Shown here: piece after piece, positions 36,401-44,344 of the stretch | How positions within the stretch are numbered: position 1 is the first letter of the stretch | Layout: every line of letters starts with the position of its first letter | Assembly: GCF_029873635.1 (NCBI RefSeq) | Contig: NC_080420.1 | Span: forward strand, 35,176,231-35,240,230 | DNA from: Malania oleifera | Taxonomy: Eukaryota > Streptophyta > Magnoliopsida > Santalales > Ximeniaceae | Length of the DNA: 64,000 nucleotides | Direction: 5' to 3' | The notes under the pieces: generated by a model | The model's input: only the letters and a program-made list of their open reading frames with translations | The model's database searches: none | What the model was told of the DNA's origin: nothing | Translations under genes and position numbers: made by a program

Positions 36401-39400
36401 TTTTTTGTCTTTATTTGAGATTCCTATTGGATAAAATCGTTTAGTTTCCTGTGACGGATTACTTGTTTGTTAAGGGTTAGTTTGTAGGTCTGAGGTTGAA
36501 AGGGGGTTGGTTTGGGTAACTTGGTGTCTTGGATTCTTGCTGTAGCATGGAAATGATTATGGTGTTTCTCCTTAGTGGCTAATTTTCTTTGGCATGAGGT
36601 GATAAAACATAAATATGGTTTGCTAGAGAATTGGATGGATGCTAATATTGGCATTGGAGCTGCCCATGGAAGCCCTTGGGAATTGATTTCACAAATTTCA
36701 TCGTTATTTGTTCCATATATGAAGTATAAAGCGTGGGTTGGTTCTTAGATTGATTTTGAGAGGATTTGGGAGTAAAGGAGCAACCTTTTTTCTACTGCTT
36801 TCTCTTTTTATTATGCCTTTGTTGTAATGCATATGTATTTTGATTTTGGTTCTTGAAGAGGATGACGTTTCTTGGATTTTCCGAAGAAATCTAAGTGATA
36901 GGAAAGTTGAGGAGCTCTCTTCATCGCTTAATTTGTTCGACTTTTTTGAATCTTGCAGTGTCTTCTTGTAAATCAGTTTATTTACTCATTCCTCTACATT
37001 CTCTGTTCTTGTTAATCATATTTGGGAACTGAAAATTCCTCCAAAGGTCAAGGCTGTTGTTTGGTTTAGCCATTCTTAAAAGAGTGAATACCATCAATTT
37101 GCTACTAATTGGTAGCGTCAGGTTTTATCTCCTGGTCTCCGTGTGATGTTGTTTAGTAGTCTTGTGTTGCCAGACTTGGATCTTATGGAATGAATTATTC
37201 GGTCTTTTTAGTGATTGTTGGTGTGTCTGAGCTTGTTGGAGAATTTTTTGTTGACCTTTTAGAGTCTTTGGGAGGTGTAAGGATGCTGGTAGATTGTGGT
37301 TTTGTATTCTATGCGATGTTTTGTTATATGGTTGAAGAGGAATGTTCGTATTTTTAGATGTTAGTCTATGTCTCTTCATTTGCTTTAGGATATAATTTCC
37401 TTGCTTTTCTGTGATCTTAGTCTTCTATTTGTTTTAATGGGATTTGTTTCTTGGATTTCCAGTGGATTGGTTGCCATGCTAATCTGAGTTTCATGTCCTT
37501 TTCAGTTCTCTCTCCCTCTTTTTATTTATTTATTTTTCATCTTTTTGGTGAATGTGTTAGGTTCCCAACCTTCCTGTCATACTCCGGCTTTCTTTTCTTA
37601 ATATAATTTCTTTGTATTTCCCAAAAAGGAGACAAACCTTTGAATTGCTTCAATTTCTGCCGCAACACAGAAACTGTAGATAGTTTGATCTTTTTGGATG
37701 ACTGCAAATACAATTATATTTCACCTTACATGGATAGCTAGGAAAGTTGGTGGGTTGGGTATATGTACCTAGCTCCACTGTCTACATTCATTGCAAAGCC
37801 AGCTGCTTTCAAGGAGTATCTGGTTGTCTTGAGTTTTCCTTTATGAATTATGATGATGACCATATTTCGGTTCTACTGTTAAAATATCATGATTGGTTAT
37901 GCTGATGGAGTTGCAAAAAGAGATAGGAAAAAACAAGTTCTAAAATGGTTTGTTTCGTCTTTCTCAGGCAGAAGAAGCACAGCGGTTGCGGAAGAGAAGA
38001 AAAGCTGAAAGCATGCGTTTATTGGACATGGAAAGGAGACAAAAGCAACGTGTGCAAGAAATGCGAGACATACAAAAGAAGGTCTGGGTCTATACTTACA
38101 TTATCACATATATCTTTTGGATAAATATTTTCTTTATCTATATTGGTTTTGCATTATGTTACCTCTGATTGCTGTCATATATTTCTTTCTAAGTTTAGCA
38201 GGACAAAGAATTTCATTTTCAAAATAATGTTTATTTACTTACCTTCTTGTGTTGTGAATTCTTCCAAATACAGGACGAGGAAAACATGAATTTGAAGGAG
38301 CAACATCGAGTTGAAGTAAGGAATGAGCTTAATAGACTTGAAATGACATGCAGTGATATGGCCTCTCTACTTCGTAGCCTAGGAATCCATGTGGGAGGCG
38401 GTTTACATCCTTTGTTACATGAGGTGAGTTGCTTGGTTTATCTTACAATGTTTTTTGTTACTGATTTAGCTGGTAGGTTGTTGGCCAATAATGTATATCA
38501 ATCTTTTAACACACTCCTACATGAGCAGCCAATTGCACATGGAGAGAGAGAACTATAACCCTCATTATAGGGAATAGTATAATTCTTAACCACCACACAA
38601 TAAATGTTGGCAATAAGGTTTGTACCTTAGACCTTATGACAAGCATAGCACTGATATGTTAAGAACCACTTTACCTAAAAGCTGAAAGCATTGTGGCCAA
38701 TAATGTATATCAATCTTTAACAATTGTAACTTCTAAATATTGAGTATTCTATCATGCAAATGATTGAACTCCTAGAACTTGTTAAAAATTCACAAGGATG
38801 AACACATTGTGCCTTAGGTAATGTAAAGAGACATATTTAAACTTACTAGAGTTAGAGAAAGAAATAGCAAGGACTTAGGTAATAGAAAATACTAAAATGT
38901 ATAAAAAAATGAGAAGGGAATTATCTTGTTTAAAGAACAAGACATAAAAATAAAGATGCCAAAGTTATTTTGAGCAATTTAATGAAAAACTAAGTAGAAG
39001 GCTTAAACTTAAAATTGCTAATTGAGGAAAATGCTAGACATTTATTTGCAAAATTAGAATTAATGAAGTTAAGTTTGCATTAAAAAACATGAAAAATTGA
39101 GAAGGTATCTGACTAGATAACATCCCAATTGAAGTTTAGAAATGTGTAGGAGATAACAAAGTATATGATTAACTAATTTATTTAACACAATTACAAAAAC
39201 TAAGCAAATGCTAGACGAATGGAGGAAAAATAATTTAATAATTATATACAAAAAATAAAGTAGATATTCAAAATTGTAATAACTATTTTGGAGTTAAACT
39301 TATGAGTCATGCAATGAAACTATGGTAGTTGAACAAAGATTAAGGTTAGAAACAAGGTCTCAGAAAATCATTTTGGTTTTATGCCTAGGACATCTATTAC

Positions 39401-42400
39401 AAAAGTTATATATCTTTTATGAAGAGTAAGGGAAAAGAAGAGTAACTTGCATATGGTTTTTTTGAACTTCATGAAAGTCTATGATAGGGTACTTGGGGAA
39501 GTTTTATGGTGGGTTTTAGAAAATAAAGGCATACGTAGTAGGTATACTAATGTTATTGAGGATTTGTACGATGGAGTAATGGCTAGCATTAGGATTACAT
39601 GTGGGCGAGGCTAGGGAATTTCCAATCACAGTAGGTGTACATCATGTATCTACTTTAAGACCTTATCTTTGTACTCTAGTGATCGATAAACTTTATAGGA
39701 GTATCCAAAATGAGATTCCGTGGTGTATGTTGTTTATATATGATATTATATAGGTTGCTGAAACTATGGATAGAGTAGAATTAAGTTAGAATTGTGGAGA
39801 GAAGTTTTATAATTTAGAGGTTTGAGGATAAATAGAAATAAGACAGAATATATGAAACGTAATATCAGTCATAGTAGGAGAAATTTTGGAGTAAAGGTCA
39901 AACTTGATGATCGAGAAATCAATAGCACTAGTAGATCTCAATACCTTAGATTTATTTTGCAAGTTGAAGGAGAAATTGAAGAAATTGTAATGCATAGAAT
40001 TAAAGTAGGTCTGGTAAAATGGAGAAAAGTTTCAAGTGTTGTGTCATAGAATACTTTTAAAATTAAAATAGACGTTCTATAGAACGACTGTAAGACTAAT
40101 TATGCTTTATGGATCGGAATGTTGAGTGGATTAGAAATAACATATCCAAAAGGTAAAAGTTGCTGAGGTTAGAATGCTAAGATAGATGAATGGTATAGAA
40201 GGAGACTAGTGCGTAGTAAGTCAAACATAAGTAGGCTCTCAGATGGTTTGAGCACCTACAATGTAGGCCAAATAGTGTAGAGTGAGGAGTGAGCTAGTTA
40301 TTGTAAGGGATAGTAGAAAGGGTAGGGGTATTACCTAAAATAACTTGGAATGAGATAGTAAGAATTTAATAGTCATGAATTTATTAGAAGAAATTGCCCA
40401 TGAGCCATGATCGTGTAAATTGCCGGAAAATAATTCATCTAGCTGATTCTACCTATTGATACTTTAACGCTTGGCGTCTTGTTGTATTAGCACACTGTGA
40501 CTGGAAAACAGAAACATGCAATAAATTATGCAAATTATGTATGAAACTTTGGGATATGTCAAAATGTATGATTATGAATACTTTAGAACCAAAATGGAGA
40601 GCTTCAATTCTTCTTCTTTTAGTTAAAAATTGAATTTGTATCAATATTTAAAAAATTTGAGAATTTTTTCTGAAAATTTCAAAAATTTTGCTGAAATTCC
40701 TAATTTTTCAAAATTTGGACAAAAAATTTGCCAAAAAACAGAAATTGTGAGTTGTTTCCATTTCTCCCCCTTGAAATCTAAAATTTTGGCATATATTTTG
40801 GCAAAAATACCAATGCTGTGATGTTACATAATCGGAATTGAGTGCAATAGCAATGAATTATTTGAAAACATGTACATCTTTTGTGCATTAATAACATGCT
40901 TTTTAAGCTCCTAGCTTAATGAAATTATAATCTTTTCAAGAGAAAATTATATTGCAAGGAAGAGATACAAAGTGGAGGAAAGTAGTAAACAAAAAGAAAT
41001 GAAGAGAATAAAGTGTCAATTCCACAAAGCCTTCTCTTTGGAAATCAAAATGTATATAAATATATATGTGTGCCGTGGGGAGAGCCCTGAAAACCAGTGC
41101 CTTCATTAGCGATAGACAGATTTAGAAGCTAGAATTTGCTAGGAACAAGCTTTTTGGTTAATTTGGTGAGCAGTTGGGGTATCCTAACTTTTTGGAGGCT
41201 TTTCTGTTAACTGCCTTTAGGGATTTTGGGGGGAAAAGGTAAGCGAGAAGATCATGGCAGTCTGCAGTTTTTGCTTTCTTATGGGTGATTTGTCTTCAGA
41301 GAAATGATTTTCTATGTTTATCATATATCTGCTGATTTTATGTGCGGATCATATCTTTTGTATTGTTATGGGCCTTCTCTTCTGGATATTTTTTGGTGTA
41401 TTGGTTTCTATAATCTCCAGTATGATTGGTTGGCATTGATCTCATGTATTTGTTTTGTTTTTTTTTGTTTCTGTGATTTCTATGTTCTTTGTAGGAGGGT
41501 TTTTTATCCTTGAATATCCTCTTTTCTATAAAGAAAATTTTATTTTATTTCCAAATAAAGGAAGAACTATTTCTGCTCCATCCACTCTTGCCATGTGGGC
41601 TTGTGACAATGCACTGGCCTGTGGAGCACAGCATTTACTCTTTACCACACCATGATTTTTTGTCACTTTGGCCACGTCACTAACGCTTGGGATTGCCTCT
41701 AAATATCTGAGCTCTTTGAATTGGCAATTCCAAAGCACTCCATTGCACTGACATATGGGTTGGAGTCACGCTTGCCATGATAATACCTTGATCAAAATCT
41801 AATAGTTCGAAAGTTATCAAAATTTCAAAATATTAGCGAAATTTATTGAAATTTGAATTATAGAATGAAATTTTCTGAAAATTTTAAAAAGAGATGCATA
41901 GGAGTGAAGTGAAAATTCTCTCTTAAATTATTTTACTTATTTTTATCGAAATAAAAAATTATTACAATATGAAAAAAAAAAAAATTTATTTAATCATTCA
42001 TGTCTAATTATTATTATTTGTATAATAATAATATTTAGATGATTTATGAATTTCGTTTATATTAATTTATTCATTAAATATGTTTAATGTGCATTTTCTT
42101 ACAAATATTTTTGATGCACAGTATATTATAATTTTTTCACCTTATACGCAATATAGATGTATTTACTTGTAATATATTAATCTTAAAATCTACATTATTA
42201 TGTCTGTTAATCATTTCTAGAGCTTCATATAAGAATTTCATTCTTCTAATTTTTATTATTATTTCAAATTGAAATCAAAGTAAGCATCTAAATCAAAATT
42301 TTCGCCCATTCCTACTTTTGGAGCTGTGAAATCGAAATTTAAGACTTTGGTAGTAGCCAGGTTGAGGAGTCTGCCAGATAATTCCTAGTTCTTGCAGAGT

Positions 42401-42581
42401 TCTCAAAATCATTTCTTAGCGGTGGCTATCGTCATTTCAGGTGAATGCGGCTTATAAGCGAGGGTTGCTGAGTTTTCACCCAGACCGAGCGTCAAGAACT
42501 GACATCCGCCAGCAGGTTGAAGCTGAGGAAAAATTTAAACTTATATGTCGAATGAAGGAGAAGCTCTTACCGTCTTGCTGA
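17999..42581 (+). CDS. J-domain (DnaJ-like) nuclear-type protein, multi-exon gene
   Basis: Join 17999-19750, 37968-38081, 38274-38423 and 42441-42581: at least 718 residues, all junctions in phase 0 with GT/AG ends. Three parts can be seen. The first is a long acidic, serine-rich N-terminal part with repeated hydrophobic-acidic motifs (NIVLIDVDSD, NIIVIDVPDS, VISIDDDGSSDDD). The second is a highly charged coiled coil (about residues 565-650, EEAQRLRKRRKAES...ERRQKQRVQEM). The third is a C-terminal J domain of about 60 residues with helix II followed by an intact HPD (LLSFHPDRAS), the motif that stimulates Hsp70 ATPase. J domains at the C-terminus also occur in auxilin-like proteins, but no clathrin-binding motif was recognised. 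I infer an Hsp70 co-chaperone; orthology and location are not established. The start codon is missing from these exons. Confidence 0.85.
19751..20329. other. Intron 2, left part
   Basis: AT-rich intron sequence with no supported gene. It ends at the target duplication of the hAT-like element. Confidence 0.6.
20338..21223. mobile_element. hAT-like nonautonomous element (886 bp)
   Basis: Inverted ends CATGGTTTTAAAT and ATTTAAAACCATG are flanked by a perfect 8-bp duplication CCTCAACC (20330-20337 and 21224-21231). Subterminal regions are packed with TTACGTAA and GTAACGGCC-type repeats, typical of transposase-binding arrays. The AT-rich middle has no coding capacity. The 8-bp duplication fits the hAT superfamily; the call is by structure only. 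Confidence 0.85.
21232..22354. other. Intron 2 between hAT-like element and L1
   Basis: No gene seen. A short stretch near 21783-21830 (GTAGTTGACCCCGAGTGG...TAGGCTTAGTAG) resembles the 3' tail of plant RTE-type LINEs, but is too short to call firmly. Confidence 0.5.
23873..25931 (+). pseudogene. L1 ORF1 C-terminal part and endonuclease region (degenerate)
   Basis: An acidic ORF (23873-24454, rich in DLLYDSEEEMG-type runs) is followed by endonuclease-like segments in broken frames. These include a 39-bp tandem duplication at 24818-24895 and an end near LYSKEDHSR, the position just before RT in plant L1 proteins. The product would be nonfunctional. Confidence 0.6.
25990..26160 (+). mobile_element. 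tRNA-derived SINE (Au-like)
   Basis: A pol III B box GGTTCGAGTCC (26035-26045) follows an A-box-like GTGTGACTGGTTGG. The downstream body (GTAGGGATAAGACTACATAC...CTTGCAAAGTGGGGAGCC) matches the style of widespread plant Au-type SINEs, ending in a T-rich tail. It lies in the gap where the L1 RT should be. Target duplications were not identified. Confidence 0.6.
26185..26740 (+). pseudogene. L1 zf-RVT domain fragment
   Basis: This open segment encodes the zinc-binding domain C-terminal to RT in plant LINEs, with the CVLCCRNFETASHFFLH pattern of Cys and His residues. It is detached from any RT. Confidence 0.7.
27640..28354 (+). mobile_element. L1 LINE 3'-end fragment
   Basis: The translation, across frames, holds typical L1 C-terminal phrases (SRALVREKCLHF, cf. 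WLERNARIF). It ends with the TTTCTTTTCTTAATGGAAAGTT-type 3' UTR. It is 5'-truncated and no duplication was identified. Confidence 0.55.
28440..30240 (+). mobile_element. Probable L1 ORF1-like remnant interrupted by a hAT-like element
   Basis: Frames around 29124-29597 (GKSFNLKLENVGGGRCLFLF and GKFLKLGWGLKGKGQSVFV) resemble the N-terminal domain of plant L1 ORF1. The similarity is weak and many stops occur. A hAT-like element (29560-30032) sits inside it. Confidence 0.4.
29560..30032. mobile_element. hAT-like MITE (473 bp), TAGGGGTG ends
   Basis: Ends TAGGGGTGAGCA and TGCTCACCCCTA form a perfect 12-bp inverted repeat. They are flanked by GCTGAATC (29552-29559) and GTTGAATC (30033-30040), an 8-bp duplication with one change. 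Subterminal CGGTT/AACCG repeats flank an AT-only core. Confidence 0.88.
30241..30659. other. Intron 2 stretch before solo LTR
   Basis: No supported gene. A minus-strand open frame (30466-30711) continues into the solo LTR and so is judged spurious. Confidence 0.5.
31910..32250. repeat. Long polypurine (GA-rich) tract
   Basis: The + strand is almost all A/G for over 300 bases, with a ~47-bp unit (GAGAAAGAGGAAAGGAAAGA) repeated near 31990-32085. It is part of the solo LTR. A G-rich run (31796-31823) precedes it. Confidence 0.8.
32409..33240. mobile_element. hAT-like nonautonomous element (832 bp), TGTTTTAAAAGG ends
   Basis: Inverted ends TGTTTTAAAAGGCG and CACCTTTTAAAACA continue into GCGTAAGGCG-type subterminal repeats on both sides. 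Flanking 8-mers (ATGTCCAA/CAGGCCAC) match at only about half the positions, so the duplication is decayed or the border is slightly off. Confidence 0.7.
33303..34251. mobile_element. hAT-like element (949 bp), TAGGGGTGG ends, with GC-richer interior
   Basis: Ends TAGGGGTGGAAAAACGGGT and ACCCGTTTTGCCACCCCTA are flanked by a perfect 8-bp duplication GTGGCAGG (33295-33302 and 34252-34259). The interior has a (TA)n run and a GC-richer pyrimidine block (33475-33730) unlike the AT-rich cores of the other members. Confidence 0.9.
33426..33462. repeat. (TA)n microsatellite
   Basis: An uninterrupted TA run of about 36 bases inside the hAT-like element. Confidence 0.95.
35300..36400. other. Intron 2 stretch after solo LTR
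   Basis: A minus-strand open frame of 132 codons (35298-35696, Lys/Glu/Arg-rich) shows no recognised domain. A run of 13 G residues is at 36312-36324. No firm gene was found. Confidence 0.45.
36420..37640 (+). mobile_element. L1 LINE 3'-end fragment with zf-RVT
   Basis: Across broken frames the translation gives L1 C-terminal phrases: KHKYGLLENWMDANIGIG, then SPWELI near 36690, and WELKIPPKVKA near 37040. It ends with a LINE-like T-rich 3' UTR near 37600-37630. It has many stops and is 5'-truncated. Confidence 0.65.
37641..37967 (+). other. Intron 2, right end
   Basis: Ordinary intron sequence ending in the TTTCGTCTTTCTCAG acceptor of the coiled-coil exon. Confidence 0.7.
37968..38081 (+). 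CDS. J-domain gene, coiled-coil exon
   Basis: 38 codons between a TTTCTCAG acceptor and the donor AAG|GTCTGG. It encodes a basic, Arg/Lys/Glu-rich helix starting AEEAQRLRKRRKAES. It continues the heptad-like pattern of the preceding exon 18.2 kb upstream, which supports the join. Confidence 0.88.
38274..38423 (+). CDS. J-domain gene, exon with J-domain helix I
   Basis: 50 codons between ATACAG and GAG|GTGAGT. It starts DEENMNLKEQHRVEV, and the later part DMASLLRSLGIHVGG matches the position of J-domain helix I. The intron before it is 192 bp (38082-38273). Confidence 0.88.
39290..40440 (+). mobile_element. RTE-type LINE reverse transcriptase fragment
   Basis: Read across frameshifts, it shows the plant RTE order: RLETRSQKII (cf. 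SENQFGFM), a MVFLNFMKVYDR-like block, a catalytic-site region near 39730, then a C-terminal part MHRIKVGLVKWRKVSS and YALWIGMLSG. It is heavily decayed. It lies in intron 4 in the same orientation as the host gene. Confidence 0.68.
41090..41570 (+). mobile_element. L1 LINE 3'-end fragment in intron 4
   Basis: It encodes L1 C-terminal-type phrases (VCSFCFLMGDLSSERNDF and SNLQYDWLAL-like) and ends in an AT-rich AATAAAGG tail. It is 5'-truncated. Confidence 0.5.
42441..42581 (+). CDS. J-domain gene, terminal exon with HPD motif
   Basis: 46 codons plus TGA. It encodes VNAAYKRGLLSFHPDRASR, then a third helix ending MKEKLLPSC. The HPD tripeptide is intact. The acceptor is TCATTTCAG. Confidence 0.9.
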   Translation: MNAAYKRGLLSFHPDRASRTDIRQQVEAEEKFKLICRMKEKLLPSC

Positions 42582-42960
42582 TGTAGAATATTTAATGCTT
42601 TTTGTTGTGATCAAATTTTACTAATCACCTCGTTGGTATTTTTTTAACATTGTTGGAGCCCATGCCTTCGCCCCAGGGTTTCATTTTTTTTTTTTTGTTC
42701 CCGCTACAGAAGCAGTTGGCTTTTCCTTGGCTGCTTTTCCCCCGATGGTCATCTTTGTAAAGCGGTTGTAATTATGTTTTTGTATTTAGATTGCAAAATT
42801 TTTTCGGCGATGGAATAATCTGTTGCAAGAGGGAATTGGTAAATTGCACCTTCATCCACAGATTTTTTTTTTTTTTTTTTCAAGTACGTCTGCTTTCCTT
42901 TCATGGATGATCTATTTATTTGTTTATATCTGTTCCCAGCAGCATTATACCTAGTAGGAA
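42582..42960 (+). other. Probable 3' UTR of the J-domain gene
   Basis: Follows the TGA at 42579-42581. It contains TGTAATTATG and GGAATAATCTG motifs near 42770-42820 that could serve as poly(A) signals. The end is not defined by sequence alone. Confidence 0.5.
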
Positions 42961-44050
42961 AAGAAGAAGAATATGATATGTGATAAAATGAAGTTCTGGC
43001 TTAAACTAATTGGTAATATTGTGAGGACGTTTTGGTCTTCAGTTGACTCTGATGAACAATTTTTGGCTGAGAGACTTGGAGTTTCCTTGATTCACTTGAG
43101 CAAGGGGATGATGAAAAACTCATGATTGTTCTCTCCTTTTTTTTTTTTTTTTTCCCTTTGATCTTGTTTTGCAAATGGAATGATTTAGATTTCATGGGAT
43201 CATTCTTTAAACTAGATATACCCTTTGCCATTGAAGTGAATTTTCTAAGGAGTTGGATATCTAAGGTTCAATAGATTTACTTCTGGTAATACTCAGAACC
43301 TACTTAAATATTTCTGCAAATTGAAATGTTTAGTTTATTAGATCTGCTCAATTTCTTTTGCTATAGGTATTAACTTATGGTGTGTTTGGATTTAAAATGG
43401 AACTGCTACTTTCTTTTTTCTCTAAATTTTGAGGTATGGTCCAGCAGGTGTGGTTATTCTTGATAGATTTTAATATATCTTGTTCTATTTGAATTTTTAG
43501 TTTTCTTACGTTTCCTTGCCAACAGTATGGGCTGTTTGTTCTACTGCTTGTAATTTGTCATTTAATTTCATTAGACTCTATAAAAGTTATGTTATTTTTT
43601 TTAAGATATAATTACGTTCCTAACATTGTTTGCCTCCATTTGAAGAGTTAAAAGGATTAATTAATGAATTTTTTATCGGCACACGGAGAATTTTGAAATT
43701 ATTAAATACGTCAAGTGTTTATGTAAGATCTAATATGATTATGTCATGTGAAAATGAATTTAAAAAGAAAATAAATTTGAAAATGAAAATTTTTTTAAAT
43801 GAGAAAGGTGAATTTTTAAAATGGGAAAATGAATTTTTAGTCTAAAATGAGAAAAAAATGAAATGAATTTTGAATTTGAAGAAAAGGGAAAATAAGGTGA
43901 AACTTCACACGTTCGGTTCTTCACGCACAGCGCATGAGTTCATGCGCCTGCGAAAAAACGATGCCGTTTTACTTGATCAAACAGAGAAAAAATAATAATA
44001 ATAAGGGATCGACATCGTTCAGGGCCCCTGTTGTCTTTCTCCCTATATGC
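42961..44050. other. Intergenic region downstream of the J-domain gene
   Basis: AT-rich, with a T run at 43138-43154 and a low-complexity GAAAATGAATTT-rich segment near 43740-43870. No supported gene. Confidence 0.5.
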
Positions 44051-44152
44051 TTCCCCCGCATGCGCATCTTTCTCACTCTAGCGTCAATTCCGCCATGGAA
44101 TTAAGCATATAGGCTTTCACTGCCGCCCTTTGCCACCACCAACTCCCCCAAA

Positions 44153-44173
44153 ATGGTTGCGCCTAAAGTGAAG
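44153..44173 (+). CDS. Candidate short first coding exon (MVAPKVK) of a downstream gene
   Basis: An ATG follows a GC-richer, pyrimidine-rich leader (43900-44150) after a long AT-rich stretch, and opens MVAPKVK directly before a GTATTA splice donor. The next exon is not visible: a Copia element starts at 44234 and transposons fill the rest of the window. It could be the start of a gene whose first intron or body was invaded, or chance. The product is not recognised. Confidence 0.25.
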
Positions 44174-44344
44174 GTATTAATTTTATCTTTTTCTTCAATT
44201 CAAAATGATACATGACTTTATACAGGAAATGATTGTTGGAGATATACACTCGGTAATTGCAACATAAATGAGGATTATTTCCATACATTTGAAGCCAAGA
44301 TTCTAGGAGAGAGTTATGGCTTGTCTGGGTGTTGACTTATCATG

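Larger units (their letters stand above)
38424..42440 (+). other. Intron 4 of the J-domain gene (4017 bp)
   Basis: Bounded by a strong GTGAGT donor and a TCATTTCAG acceptor. It contains the RTE LINE fragment (39290-40440) and an L1 tail (41090-41570). The remaining parts are AT-rich without genes. Confidence 0.8.
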
